This document shows, piece after piece, positions 50,972 to 59,609 of a DNA stretch of 64,000 bases. The notes under the pieces were generated by a model. It saw nothing but the letters and a program-made list of their open reading frames with translations. It was not told the origin of the DNA and ran no database searches. Numbering within the stretch: the first letter of the stretch is position 1; every line of letters starts with the position of its first letter. The stretch spans positions 1-64,000 of the forward strand of contig NZ_BAEE01000052.1 in NCBI RefSeq assembly GCF_000241265.1. The letters run 5' to 3'. Source of the stretch: Gordonia araii NBRC 100433 (lineage in GTDB: Bacteria > Actinomycetota > Actinomycetes > Mycobacteriales > Mycobacteriaceae). The position numbers and the translations under genes are program-made.

Positions 50972-51524
50972 GGGCGTCGTCGGTCTCGTTGTCGTGGCGC
51001 TCGTCCCCCTCGGACCGGCGCCTGGCCGCCCAGCCGCTGCGGCCCCCGTCGTAGTCGTAGCCCAGGACCGTCAGCACGACCAGCAGGACCGCGCCGCACA
51101 CCACCGCAGAGTCGGCGACGTTGAATACCGGCCACCAGCCGATGGCGACGAAGTCGACCACGTGTCCCTGCAGCGGTCCGGGTGCCCGGAACACCCGGTC
51201 GGTGAGGTTGCCCAGCGCGCCGCCGAGCACCAGCCCGAGACCCAGGATCCACCATCGCGAGCGCAGATTGCCCGCCAGGCGGATGATCGCCACGGCCACG
51301 ACCGCTGCGATGATGCTGAGGATCCACGTGTAGCCGGTGGCCATGGAGAACGCGGCGCCGCTGTTGCGCAGCAAGAGCAGCCGCGCCCAGTCGGTGCCCA
51401 GCAGGTACACCGGGTCCCGCCCCTCCAGTTCGGCGACGGCCCACGTTTTGGTGAGGACGTCGAGAACCCAGATCGCGAGGGCGACCCCGAGCACGGTCAG
51501 GGTCGTCGAGTATCGCTTTTGCAC
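50964..51524 (-). CDS. lspA: signal peptidase II (lipoprotein signal peptidase)
   Basis: LspA cleaves prolipoproteins at the lipobox after Lgt modification. The 186-residue protein has four membrane spans, the motif [17 protein letters not shown] and the two catalytic aspartates in [16 protein letters not shown] and [14 protein letters not shown]. The C-terminal tail is charged. The GTG at 51524 lies 7 nt after TACCCT, which fits a leaderless mRNA. Divergent to it is a lipoprotein gene, itself a predicted substrate. Confidence 0.96.
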   Translation of the reverse strand: MQKRYSTTLTVLGVALAIWVLDVLTKTWAVAELEGRDPVYLLGTDWARLLLLRNSGAAFSMATGYTWILSIIAAVVAVAIIRLAGNLRSRWWILGLGLVLGGALGNLTDRVFRAPGPLQGHVVDFVAIGWWPVFNVADSAVVCGAVLLVVLTVLGYDYDGGRSGWAARRRSEGDERHDNETDDARA

Positions 51525-51531
51525 GACGACC

Positions 51532-51537
51532 AGGGTA
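51532..51537 (-). promoter_or_regulatory. -10 element, leaderless promoter of lspA
   Basis: Minus-strand TACCCT lies 7 nt before the GTG at 51524, in a 48-bp divergent gap shared with the lipoprotein promoter. Confidence 0.6.
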
Positions 51538-51560
51538 CGTGGCGCGGGTGCGGGGCCCAG

Positions 51561-51566
51561 TACGCT
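51561..51566 (+). promoter_or_regulatory. -10 element, leaderless promoter of the lipoprotein gene
   Basis: TACGCT lies 6 nt before the GTG at 51573. The two divergent -10 elements are only 23 bp apart. Confidence 0.6.
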
Positions 51567-51572
51567 GGGCCC

Positions 51573-52550
51573 GTGCTCACCCGGTTCGCCACCACGTCGA
51601 CGCTGCGCCGTGCCGCCGCGATCCCGCTCGCCGGCGTGCTCGCCGCGCTGCTCGTCGCGTGCGGCGGCGGTGACGACGCGGTCGACGACGGCCCGTGCGC
51701 CACCGGCGCAACCACCGCCGATCCGGCCGTCCGGCCGATCCCGCTCGCGGCGCCGACGGTCGAATTGATCTCCGCGGGAGCGGCGCCGCACCGGGTGCTG
51801 CGAGCCGCCCCCGATCGCGCCAGCGCGCAGCAGGTGCGCGCGACGTCGACGACGACCGTGCTGTCGCGCCTGGCCGACGACGGTGCGGGTGCTCCGGCCG
51901 AGGGCGATGCGGCCTCGCGCGAGGATCAGACCGTGACGGTCGGTCTGACGGTGCGCCACCACTGTTCCGACGATCAGGACGTGGCGCTGCGCTTCGACAC
52001 GCTCACGGCAACCGACCCGGTGCTCTCGGCCGATCTCGGCAAGGACGCGGGGTCGCGCGGCGGACTCACCCTCGGAGCGGGCGGCGTGCCGGTGTCGCTG
52101 CGGCTGTGGCCCAATCCCGGCGCGCCGACGACGGCGCGCGCTGTCATCGAGAACACGCTCGCGACGGCGCTGCAGAACCTCGTCGCGGTGCCGTCCGAGC
52201 CCGTCGGCGTCGGTGCGAGCTGGCGCGCGGTCCGCACCGTCCTCGGCGCGACTCCCGTGCGACAGACGGTCACCGCGACCTTGCGGGCACGCACCGGCGA
52301 CACCGTCGACCTCGACATCTCCGTCGACGAGACACCGACCGGGTCGGACTACACGGTGCCGGGAACCGGCAAAACCTTGCGGATAGCGCGCTACACCGCA
52401 CTGGGCAAGGGCACCGCGCGCCTCGACCTGCGCCGCGCCCTACCGGTCGGCGGCTCCCTGGACGTGCGCGGCGCCCGCGAACTGGTCGGGGCCGACGCGG
52501 GTCGGCCGCTGGTACAGCAAACCCGCTACCAGCTCCAGTGGAGCCGGTAG
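51573..52550 (+). CDS. putative lipoprotein of unknown function
   Basis: The 325-residue product starts MLTRFATTSTLRRAAAIPL and has a signal peptide with the lipobox LLVAC (Cys30), followed by a Gly/Asp linker. The mature part looks like a mixed beta domain with repeated TVTVGLTVRHHC and VTATLRARTGDTVDLDISV strands, and no catalytic motif I can identify. The C-terminus ends within the bidirectional terminator (LQWSR). It is conserved-looking in codon use and third-position GC, so I treat it as real. A role at the cell surface is the only safe inference. Confidence 0.82.
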   Translation: MLTRFATTSTLRRAAAIPLAGVLAALLVACGGGDDAVDDGPCATGATTADPAVRPIPLAAPTVELISAGAAPHRVLRAAPDRASAQQVRATSTTTVLSRLADDGAGAPAEGDAASREDQTVTVGLTVRHHCSDDQDVALRFDTLTATDPVLSADLGKDAGSRGGLTLGAGGVPVSLRLWPNPGAPTTARAVIENTLATALQNLVAVPSEPVGVGASWRAVRTVLGATPVRQTVTATLRARTGDTVDLDISVDETPTGSDYTVPGTGKTLRIARYTALGKGTARLDLRRALPVGGSLDVRGARELVGADAGRPLVQQTRYQLQWSR

Positions 52551-52556
52551 CGGGTT
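52520..52556. terminator. bidirectional terminator between convergent lipoprotein genes
   Basis: Arms AACCCGCTACC (52520-52530) and GGTAGCGGGTT (52546-52556) are perfect, with an inner GCTC/GAGC pair. The stem includes the last codons and TAG stop of the plus-strand lipoprotein gene. Downstream on the plus strand the sequence is T-rich (TTCGTCGTTCTG). Confidence 0.7.
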
Positions 52557-52572
52557 CGTCGTTCTGCTCGTC

Positions 52573-53151
52573 CTAGCCGGCCGGCTTGGGCGTGCGCGCG
52601 GACGGCTTCATCGTCGCCGGGCACATCGCGGTCTTGACGTCGTTGCCCTCCAGCAGCGGACACACGGTGTTCCTCGACAGCTTCCAGCGACCGCCGGTGT
52701 AGACGATGCTGGCCTCGGCCTTGGCCGGCGGGTTCTCGCCGATCTTCACCTGCACCTTGACGGTGGCCTTCTTGGGGCCGGCCGGGATGACCGGCGGGAT
52801 GATCTTGTAGGTCGCGTCCGGGTTCTCCTTGCGGGCCTGGACCAGCTTGTCGAAGACGTCGGGGTCCTTCTCCGATCCCTCGACCAGTTTGGTCTTCTCC
52901 GCGTTGGGAACATCGGGGTCCAGCGCCGTCTCCAGCATCTGGTTCAGCACGGCGACCGTCGGCCGCTTCTTGGCATTGGTCAGTCCGCTCAGATCATCCG
53001 CGGCGCCTGACGCCGCAGGCGCCGACGCCTGCGTCGACGTGCTGATCGGAGGCAGCTCCGGCAGGCCGTCGTCGTCGTTGCCGCCACAGGCAGCCACCGA
53101 CAGCGCCATTCCGGCCACCATCACACCGGCGAAAATCCTCGGTAGTTTCAC
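52573..53151 (-). CDS. Mtb12-like (low molecular weight antigen) lipoprotein
   Basis: This 192-residue secreted lipoprotein has the signal peptide KLPRIFAGVMVAGMALSVAAC with lipobox Cys22, an acidic linker and a domain about 65-180. That domain contains LNQMLETALDPDVPNAEKTK and LVEGSEKDPDVF. The pattern of a helix, then DPDVPxxxKxxLVEG, then a beta cone ending in a Trp-containing strand (GGRWKLSRNTVC) resembles M. tuberculosis Mtb12/CFP-2. The GTG at 53151 is chosen because GAAGGA lies 8 nt upstream and the signal peptide begins there. It converges with the other lipoprotein gene at a shared terminator. Confidence 0.78.
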   Translation of the reverse strand: MKLPRIFAGVMVAGMALSVAACGGNDDDGLPELPPISTSTQASAPAASGAADDLSGLTNAKKRPTVAVLNQMLETALDPDVPNAEKTKLVEGSEKDPDVFDKLVQARKENPDATYKIIPPVIPAGPKKATVKVQVKIGENPPAKAEASIVYTGGRWKLSRNTVCPLLEGNDVKTAMCPATMKPSARTPKPAG

Positions 53152-53305
53152 AGTCCATTTCCTTCTCTGACGGCGCACAAGGTCGCGCACCACTATGCCA
53201 AAGCCCCCGTAGAGGCTAGTTCACCACGCCCGCAACCCGCGGTTCGCATGAGTCAACACGCCGTCAACGCTTGACCCCACCGGTTGGTTCCCACACGCTA
53301 GACCC

Positions 53306-54271
53306 ATGGGGTCGAAGCGGATCGTGCTCATCACCACAGGCGGTACGGTCGCCGCACACCAGACCGCAGGCGGCGCGGTCCCGGTCCTTCACTCCGGCGA
53401 CCTCATGAATCTGGCTCGGGAGGCCTCTGACCAGGCCGGTTCGGCAGAAACACCCGAGATCACGACCATCGACCTGATGACGCGCGACTCCTCGGCGCTG
53501 CGCACGACCGACCAGTTCATCATCGCCACCGCGGCCATCGGGGCGCTCTCGGATCCCGATGTGAGCGGGGTCGTAGTGACACACGGCACCGACACGATGG
53601 AAGAGACCGCCTACCTCGTCGACCTGTACGCCCACGACCCGCGGCCGATCGTGTTCACCGGCGCCCAGTTGCCCAGCGACCACCCCGATGCCGACGGACC
53701 CGCCAACATCGTGGCGGCCATCGCCTGCGCGGTCGATCCCGAATCGGCCGGCCGGGGCGTCCAGGTCGTCGTCGGCGGTGCCCCGCAGCCGGTCCGCGGA
53801 TTGTTCAAGGTCAGTACCGACTCGCTGCGCGCCTACGACGTCGTGCACCCGTCGCTGGGACGCCCCCTGGCGGACCTGCCGGTACCCGCCGGCCGCACCG
53901 CCCGCGTCGACACCATCGCCCTCTACCCCGGCGTCAGCCCCGGGATCATCGCCGCCGCGGTCGCCCAGCACGCGGCCGGAATCGTCCTGTCGGCGACCGG
54001 GTCGGGAAACACCCATCCCGATATCACCGCCCAGGTGTCGCTGGCGGTACAGCAGGGGGTCATCGTCGTGGTCAGCACCCGGGTCCCCTACGGCGAAGTG
54101 GCAGCCCGGTACGGCGGCGGCGGTGGAGCCGTCGACCTGGTCGCAGCCGGCGCGATCGTCTCGGGCTGGTTGCGCGCACCGCAGGCCCGGATCGCCCTGG
54201 TCGCGCTGCTGACCGCCGGCGCCACCCGCGACCAGGTCGCCGACTTCCTGGCTCGCTCGGCTCCGGCGTAA
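53306..54271 (+). CDS. ansA: L-asparaginase
   Basis: The enzyme hydrolyses asparagine to aspartate and ammonia. The 321-residue protein has both catalytic threonine motifs: IVLITTGGTVAAH near the start, and VVVTHGTDTMEETAYL with the Thr/Asp/Lys-type triad partner. The C-terminal half forms the second domain (GSGNTHPDITAQVSLAVQQG). There is no signal peptide, so it is probably cytosolic. In M. tuberculosis ansA (Rv1538c) is likewise next to lspA and dinX. A CACGCT hexamer 6 nt before the ATG is a weak -10 candidate. The gene ends 9 bp before a 21-bp repeat array. Confidence 0.93.
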   Translation: MGSKRIVLITTGGTVAAHQTAGGAVPVLHSGDLMNLAREASDQAGSAETPEITTIDLMTRDSSALRTTDQFIIATAAIGALSDPDVSGVVVTHGTDTMEETAYLVDLYAHDPRPIVFTGAQLPSDHPDADGPANIVAAIACAVDPESAGRGVQVVVGGAPQPVRGLFKVSTDSLRAYDVVHPSLGRPLADLPVPAGRTARVDTIALYPGVSPGIIAAAVAQHAAGIVLSATGSGNTHPDITAQVSLAVQQGVIVVVSTRVPYGEVAARYGGGGGAVDLVAAGAIVSGWLRAPQARIALVALLTAGATRDQVADFLARSAPA

Positions 54272-54280
54272 GGTCGCGCC

Positions 54281-54428
54281 GCCGACCGTGCCCACATTTC
54301 CGCCGACCGTGCCCAGTTCCACGCCGACCGTGCCCACATTTCCGCCGACCGTGCCCAGTTCCACGCCGACCGTGTCCACATTTCCGCCGACTGTGCCCAG
54401 ATTTTGCGCCGACCTACCCAACTCCGCA
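54281..54428 (+). repeat. 21-bp repeat array, left arm, after the ansA stop
   Basis: Seven units start at 54281, 54302, 54323, 54344, 54365, 54386 and 54408; the last two are degenerate. The core is GCCGACCGTGCCCA, with tails alternating between CATTTCC and GTTCCAC, so a 42-bp higher-order period is visible. The array starts 9 bp after the ansA stop. Confidence 0.95.
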
Positions 54429-54477
54429 CCCAACTGCCGCCGGGGTAGGTGAGTTCTAGACACTGCCGCGAGATTGT

Positions 54478-54639
54478 GGGCACGCTCGGCGAGAATGTGG
54501 GCACAGTCGGCAAGAATGTGGGCACACTCGACGAGAATGTGGGCACGCTCGGCGAGATTCCGGGCACGCTCGGCGAGATTCCGGGCACGCTCGGCGAGAA
54601 TCTGGGCACGCTCGGCGAGAATCTGGGCACGGTCGGCGG
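54478..54639 (-). repeat. 21-bp repeat array, right arm, next to the dinB stop
   Basis: Eight units start at 54478, 54499, 54520, 54541, 54562, 54583, 54604 and 54625 (last one 15 bp). The core is GGGCACGCTCGGCGAG followed by AATGT, ATTCC or AATCT. The array is inverted relative to 54281-54428 and separated from it by 49 bp. It ends 2 bp before the dinB stop codon. The region 54272-54641 holds no gene. Confidence 0.95.
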
Positions 54640-54641
54640 GT

Positions 54642-56162
54642 TCAGTCGTCCCAGGCCAGCGAAGCGAGCGGATCGGCCACGTGCAGGGCCGGCTCGGGCA
54701 AGGAGAAGGTCCTTGCCACCCCCGGACCGGTCGCGCGGGTCTCGAAGCGAACCGTCACCACACCGTGTCCGGTCCCCTGCACCCAACCGTGTCCGAACTC
54801 GTCGTGGCGGACATCGGATCCGGTCGTCCACGACGGATCGGGCCCGTCGTCGTCGGACGCCGGAGTCGGCTCGTCGTCGGGCGCAGGAGTCGGCTCGCCG
54901 CCGAGCAGTGGGACCGGCCCGTTGGGCACCGGAACCGGCCCGTCGTCGGGCACAGGAACCGGCCCGTCGTCGGGCACAGGAACCGGCACGTCGGCCTGCT
55001 CGCCGGCACGGACCAGTACCGCCGCGCCGTCGAAGGCGCTGTCGAAGTCGTCCTCGTCGAGGTCGGGACCCGTCGCGACATCGTCGGGAGCACTGTCGAA
55101 GAGGGTGAACTGCTCGGCGGCGGTGAGACCGGTGTATCCGACCCCGACGAGCCTGATCGGCCCGACCTCCAACGGGTCCAGCGCGAGCCGCTGTGCGGCC
55201 GCCGTGAGGTCGTGCAGGTCGGAGGTACCGACGGGCAGGGTCGCCGAGCGCGTCAGCACCGACATGTCGGCGCGTTTGAGTTTGACCACCACCGTGCGGG
55301 CCAGCCGTCCGTCGGCCAGCAGCCGTCGGTGCGCGTCGGCGGCGGCGCGGGTGAGCTCCTCGCGCAAGGGGCCGAGGGCGACGATGTCGACGGCCAGCGT
55401 CGATTCGGAGCTGATCTGTTTCGCCTCGGCACGCTCGTGCACTGGGCGGTGGTCGACGCCCCTGGCCAGTTCGTGCAGTGCCGCACCGATTTTGGCGCCG
55501 AGTACCGAGGCGGCCTCGCTGGGGTCGAGCGCGGCGAAGTCGCCGATGGTCTCGATCCCCAGGCGCACCAGCCGGTCGCCGGACACCGGCCCGATCCCCC
55601 ACAGTTTGCGCACCGGCAGCGCGTGCAAGTACGCGAGTTCCCGGTCGGGTTCGATAGCGAGCACCCCGTCCGGCTTGGCCGCGCCGGATGCGATCTTGGC
55701 GATCTGCTTGCCGCTGCCCAGCCCGACCGACGCGGTCAGCCCGGTGCGCCGGCTGATCTCGGCGCGCAGTTCCTCGGCGAAGGCCCGCGCATCGGCGACG
55801 CTCGCCCCGGCGAGCTCGGCGGGTTCCCCGAACGCCTCGTCGTAGGACAGCATCTCGATGACCGGGATGCGCGACCGCACGACGTCGAACACGCGCCCGC
55901 TCGCCGCCCGATACACCGCCCCTCGCGGCGGCACCACCACTGCTCCGGCGCCGACGAGCCGTCTGGCCTGGTGCATCGGCATCGCCGACCTCGCGCCGAA
56001 CGCCCGCGCCTCGTAGCTCGCCCCGGCGACCACGCCCCGCCCGCCGCGACCGCCGACCAGGACCGGGCGCCCCCGCAGCGTCGGGCGCGTCAACTGCTCC
56101 ACCGACGCGAAGAAGGCGTCCATGTCCAGGTGCAGCACCCACCGGTCACCGGTCGGGGTCAT
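54642..56162 (-). CDS. dinB: DNA polymerase IV with C-terminal extension
   Basis: This Y-family translesion polymerase has 506 residues. The core has [20 protein letters not shown] with the first catalytic Asp, [11 protein letters not shown] with the second acidic pair, the [20 protein letters not shown] helix-hairpin-helix and the little-finger domain to about 350. After that comes a Pro/Asp-rich linker with PVPVPDDG repeats (residues about 392-419). A terminal domain (about 445-506, [20 protein letters not shown]) resembles the Tudor-like ends of UvrD/PcrA helicases. No beta-clamp motif was identified with confidence. It corresponds to M. tuberculosis dinX (Rv1537) next to ileS. Confidence 0.93.
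   Translation of the reverse strand: MTPTGDRWVLHLDMDAFFASVEQLTRPTLRGRPVLVGGRGGRGVVAGASYEARAFGARSAMPMHQARRLVGAGAVVVPPRGAVYRAASGRVFDVVRSRIPVIEMLSYDEAFGEPAELAGASVADARAFAEELRAEISRRTGLTASVGLGSGKQIAKIASGAAKPDGVLAIEPDRELAYLHALPVRKLWGIGPVSGDRLVRLGIETIGDFAALDPSEAASVLGAKIGAALHELARGVDHRPVHERAEAKQISSESTLAVDIVALGPLREELTRAAADAHRRLLADGRLARTVVVKLKRADMSVLTRSATLPVGTSDLHDLTAAAQRLALDPLEVGPIRLVGVGYTGLTAAEQFTLFDSAPDDVATGPDLDEDDFDSAFDGAAVLVRAGEQADVPVPVPDDGPVPVPDDGPVPVPNGPVPLLGGEPTPAPDDEPTPASDDDGPDPSWTTGSDVRHDEFGHGWVQGTGHGVVTVRFETRATGPGVARTFSLPEPALHVADPLASLAWDD
54920..54988 (-). repeat. 24-bp in-frame repeats inside dinB
   Basis: Two perfect-to-near-perfect 24-bp units (54941-54964 and 54965-54988) follow a shorter 21-bp copy (54920-54940). 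Units read CGTCGTCGGGCACAGGAACC plus GGCC. They encode PVPVPDDG. They share GGGCAC with the 21-bp family but not its TCGGC half, so I treat them as separate. Confidence 0.85.
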
Positions 56163-56210
56163 CGGCCCCGCCGGTTGCGCTCCCGGCGCCGTGCGCCGCC
56201 GCCGACCATG

Positions 56211-59200
56211 TCAGGCCTTGCGGATATCCGCGCTCGCACCGTCGCCGAGTTCAACCGAACCGGATGCGCCGCCGGCGTCGACCTCGAACTCGGTGGCCAG
56301 CACCTCGCCGGCGATGAGGCTCGCGTGCGTCCGCGCCCAGTCCGCGCGTTCGGCCGGGACCGCCAGGCGCACCGCGATCCGGTCGGACACGTCCAGATCG
56401 AGCTCGCGGCGTGCCTCCTGCAGTTCGCGGACCCGGTCCTTGGCCCAGCCTTCGGCCTCCAGCTCCGGGGTGACTGCGGTGTCGAGGACGACCAGCCCGG
56501 TCCCGCCGGGCAGCTCGGCCGTCGAATCCGGCGCGGTGGCGACCAGCTTGCGCGTGTATTCGCCGTCGTGCAGTTCGATGCCGTCGGCGACGACGACTTC
56601 GGACCCGTCGTCGGCCGCGACGACCGACCAGTCGCCGGACTTGACCGCCTTGATCACGCGCTGCACGTCCTTGCCGAGGCGCGGACCGGCGGCGCGCGCG
56701 TTCACCACGACCTCGCTGCGGCCGAACTGCGATGGATCCGTGTGCAGTGCAACGGATTTCACGTTCATCTCGTCGGCGATCAGATCCGTGTAGGGCGTCA
56801 GCCGCTCAGCCGTCGGCGAGGCGATGGTCAGCGCGGGCAGCGGCAGCCGGACGCGCAGATTGTTCGCCTTGCGCACGCTGGAGGTCACCGAGCACACCGC
56901 GCGCACGTCGTCCATCGCGGCCACGAGGTCGGCGTCGCCGCGCAATTCGTCGGCCGTCGGCCAGTCGGTGAGGTGCACCGAACGCTCACCGGTGAGGCCG
57001 CGCCAGATAGCCTCGGTGGCCAACGGCAGCAGCGGCGCGGCCAGCCTGCTGGCCACCTCCAGCACGGTGTACAACGTGTCGAAGGCGTCGGGGTCCTCGT
57101 CCTGGCCGGCCCAGAATCGCGACCGCGACCGGCGCACGTACCAGTTCGTCAGCGCCTCGCAGAACTCGCGGAACGACTCACACGCCCCGGAGATGTCGAA
57201 TACGGCCAGCGCATCGGTGATCTCGTCGCGGGTCTGGGTCAGCTTGGCCAGGATGTAGCGGTCCAGCACGTTGTCCGAGTCGGTGCGCCACGTCGCCGGG
57301 CGCTCGGCGTAGAGCTGCAGGAAGCTGTAGGCGTTCCACAGCGGCAGCAGTGCCTGGCGCACCCCTTCGCGGATGCCCTGCTCGGTGACCACCAGGTTCC
57401 CGCCGCGCAGGATCGGCGAAGCCATGAGGAACCAGCGCATCGCATCGGAGCCGTCGCGGTCGAACACCTCGTTCACGTCGGGGTAGTTGCGCTTGGACTT
57501 GCTCATCTTCTGCCCGTCGTTGCCGAGCACGATGCCGTGTGCCGCGACGTTGCGGAACGCCGGCCGATCGAAGAGCGCGGTCGCCAACACGTGCAGGTTG
57601 TAGAACCACCCCCTGGTCTGGCCGTTGTACTCGACGATGAAATCGCCCGGGTTGTGGGCGATCTCGCCGGTGGCGGGATTCCCGTCGAACCAGTCCCGGT
57701 TCTCGAACGGGTAGTGCACCTGCGCGTAGGGCATCGATCCCGACTCGAACCAGCAGTCGAGCACCTCGGGGACGCGGCGCATGGTGGACGCGCCGGTCGG
57801 GTCGTCGGGATTGGGCCGCGTCAGGTCGTCGATGTAGGGCCGGTGCAGATTGTCCGGGCGGACGCCGAAGTCGCGCTCGAGTTCGTCGAGCGAGCCGTAG
57901 ACGTCGACGCGCGGATAGGCCGGGTCGTCGGAGACCCACACCGGGATCGGTGCGCCCCAGTAGCGGTTGCGGCTGATGTTCCAGTCGCGCGCTCCCTCCA
58001 GCCACTTGCCGAACTGCCCGTCCCGGACGTGCGACGGCGACCAGTTGATCTCCTGGTTGAGCTCGATCATCCGGTCGCGGATCTTGGTGACGGCGACGAA
58101 CCAGCTCGGCACCGCCATGTAGATCAGCGGTTGCCCCGAGCGCCACGAATGGGGATACGAGTGCTCGATCGTCTCGTGCCGCAGGATGCGGCCGGCGGCC
58201 TTCAGGTCCTTAATGATCGCCGGGTTGGCGTCGAAGACCATCTGCCCCTCGTAGGGGGGCACCTCGGCGGTGAACCGGGCTCCCTCGTCCAGTGGGCGCA
58301 CGACCTCGATCCCGTTCGCCGTCGCGACGTCCATGTCCTCTTCACCGAAGGCGGGCGCGAGGTGGACGACACCGGTACCCGATTCGGTCGTCACGTAGTC
58401 GGCCAGCAGCACCACGTGTGAGTTGGCGTGGCCGGCGAAGTAGTCGAACGGCGGCGTGTAGCGCAGTCCCGCCAGTTGGGCGCCCGTGTAGGTTCCCACC
58501 GTCTCGGGCTCCTCGCCCAGCTCCGCCCGGTAGGCGTCCAGCCGAGCGGTCGCCAGCAGGTAGTGCTTCCCGTTCTCCGCTCGCACGTGCGAGTACTCGA
58601 TGTCGGGGTGCACGGCGATCGCCAGATTCGACGGCAGCGTCCACGGCGTGGTGGTCCAGATGAGCGCGTCGACCCCGTCGAGCGCGGCCAGCTCGCCGTC
58701 GGCCGACAGCGGCATGGTGACGGTCACGGCCGGGTCCTGCCGCATCCGGTAGGCGTCGTCGAGCTTGGACTCCTGATTGCTCAGGGGCGTCTGCTCGTAC
58801 CAGCTGTAGGGCAGCACCCGGTAGCCCTGATAGACGAGCCCTTTGTCGTGAAGCGCTTTGAACGCCCACATGACCGACTCCATGAAGTCGAGATCGAGTG
58901 TCTTGTAGTCGTTGTCGAAGTCGACCCATCGCGCCTGCCGCTGGACGTAGCTGCGCCATTCGCCGGTATAGCGCAGCACCGAATCGCGGCAGTACTCATT
59001 GAACTTGTCGACGCCCATCTGCTCGATCTGCGCCTTGTCGGTGATGCCCAGCTGCCGCTCGGCTTCCAGCTCGGCCGGAAGGCCGTGGGTGTCCCATCCG
59101 AATCGCCGCTCGACGCGCTTGCCGAGCATGGTCTGGAACCGCGGGATGACGTCTTTGACGTAGCCGGTGAGCAGATGGCCGTAGTGCGGCAGTCCATTGG

Positions 59201-59384
59201 CGAACGGCGGCCCGTCGTAGAACACGAACTCCGGCGCCTCGGCCCGATTGCTGATCGAGGCGGCGAAGGTGTCGTCGGCGTCCCAATAGGCGAGCACATG
59301 TTGCTCGACGTCGGGGAAGCGCGGTGCACGCGGACTCCCGTCCGTCAGGTCGACGACGGGATAGGGGCGGTCGTTGGATGCCAC
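56211..59384 (-). CDS. ileS: isoleucyl-tRNA synthetase
   Basis: IleRS charges tRNA-Ile and edits valine. The 1057-residue class I synthetase has the HIGH-equivalent [20 protein letters not shown], a CP1 editing domain with [18 protein letters not shown], the KMSKS motif [14 protein letters not shown] and a C-terminal anticodon and zinc-independent region. The length is that of the long actinobacterial type. The GTG at 59384 lies 6 nt after GGAGGT and starts conserved sequence. The longer frame crosses the leader and is rejected. Expression is controlled by a T-box in the leader. Confidence 0.97.
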   Translation of the reverse strand: MASNDRPYPVVDLTDGSPRAPRFPDVEQHVLAYWDADDTFAASISNRAEAPEFVFYDGPPFANGLPHYGHLLTGYVKDVIPRFQTMLGKRVERRFGWDTHGLPAELEAERQLGITDKAQIEQMGVDKFNEYCRDSVLRYTGEWRSYVQRQARWVDFDNDYKTLDLDFMESVMWAFKALHDKGLVYQGYRVLPYSWYEQTPLSNQESKLDDAYRMRQDPAVTVTMPLSADGELAALDGVDALIWTTTPWTLPSNLAIAVHPDIEYSHVRAENGKHYLLATARLDAYRAELGEEPETVGTYTGAQLAGLRYTPPFDYFAGHANSHVVLLADYVTTESGTGVVHLAPAFGEEDMDVATANGIEVVRPLDEGARFTAEVPPYEGQMVFDANPAIIKDLKAAGRILRHETIEHSYPHSWRSGQPLIYMAVPSWFVAVTKIRDRMIELNQEINWSPSHVRDGQFGKWLEGARDWNISRNRYWGAPIPVWVSDDPAYPRVDVYGSLDELERDFGVRPDNLHRPYIDDLTRPNPDDPTGASTMRRVPEVLDCWFESGSMPYAQVHYPFENRDWFDGNPATGEIAHNPGDFIVEYNGQTRGWFYNLHVLATALFDRPAFRNVAAHGIVLGNDGQKMSKSKRNYPDVNEVFDRDGSDAMRWFLMASPILRGGNLVVTEQGIREGVRQALLPLWNAYSFLQLYAERPATWRTDSDNVLDRYILAKLTQTRDEITDALAVFDISGACESFREFCEALTNWYVRRSRSRFWAGQDEDPDAFDTLYTVLEVASRLAAPLLPLATEAIWRGLTGERSVHLTDWPTADELRGDADLVAAMDDVRAVCSVTSSVRKANNLRVRLPLPALTIASPTAERLTPYTDLIADEMNVKSVALHTDPSQFGRSEVVVNARAAGPRLGKDVQRVIKAVKSGDWSVVAADDGSEVVVADGIELHDGEYTRKLVATAPDSTAELPGGTGLVVLDTAVTPELEAEGWAKDRVRELQEARRELDLDVSDRIAVRLAVPAERADWARTHASLIAGEVLATEFEVDAGGASGSVELGDGASADIRKA

Positions 59385-59597
59385 GTGGGTACCTCCGTGC
59401 TCGTCACTGGCACGGGGACGCCGCCGGCTGGTCAGCCGGTCGTCGCGGTACCACCCCGCTTGCCGCGCACCCGCAGGTACGGCGGCCACTCAAACATTCG
59501 GGCTGTGACGGGCCCGTTCCCGCCCGGTTCTACTGAGGGCACGCCGTGCGCGCCCCGTTCTTCCGAGTGCTCCCCGGTGATGGCCGGATCAGTGCGC
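59385..59597 (-). promoter_or_regulatory. translational T-box riboswitch of ileS, Ile (AUC) specifier
   Basis: The minus-strand leader has a short Stem I with CCGGCC-AUC-ACCGG (59574-59587, specifier at 59579-59581). The conserved GGGAGC-type sequence and GGAAGAAC come next. The T-box GGGGTGGTACCGCG (59444-59457) then carries the bulge for the uncharged tRNA 3' end. A hairpin CCGGCT/AGCCGG (59424-59439) and the ribosome-binding site GGAGGTACC (59388-59396) complete it. The palindromic GGTACC in the T-box (59447-59452) can pair with GGTACC at the ribosome-binding site (59388-59393). This fits the ultrashort, translation-controlling class known from actinobacterial ileS. Confidence 0.92.
59391..59396 (-). 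promoter_or_regulatory. ileS ribosome-binding site under T-box control
   Basis: Minus-strand GGAGGT ends 6 nt before the GTG start. It overlaps the GGTACC element that can pair with the T-box sequence. Confidence 0.8.
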
Positions 59598-59602
59598 CTT
59601 AC

Positions 59603-59608
59603 AGCTTA
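59603..59608 (-). promoter_or_regulatory. candidate -10 of ileS
   Basis: Minus-strand TAAGCT lies 6 nt upstream of the predicted leader start. It sits 1 bp past the stop codon of the upstream Pro-rich membrane protein gene. Confidence 0.45.
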
Positions 59609-59609
59609 G

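Noticed and set aside
54281..54639. CRISPR array
   Set aside because: Units are directly adjacent with no unique spacers, the repeat is only 21 bp, and there are no cas genes.
54088..56142. A 684-codon frame running from dinB through both repeat arms into ansA
   Set aside because: It is an alternate frame of dinB kept open by repeats whose length is a multiple of three. The heptad PSVP peptides it encodes have no start signal or conserved domain.
54474..58421. A 1315-codon open frame on the plus strand across dinB and ileS
   Set aside because: It lies antisense to two strongly conserved genes, begins in repeat DNA and has a composition typical of GC-rich shadow frames. No domain is visible.
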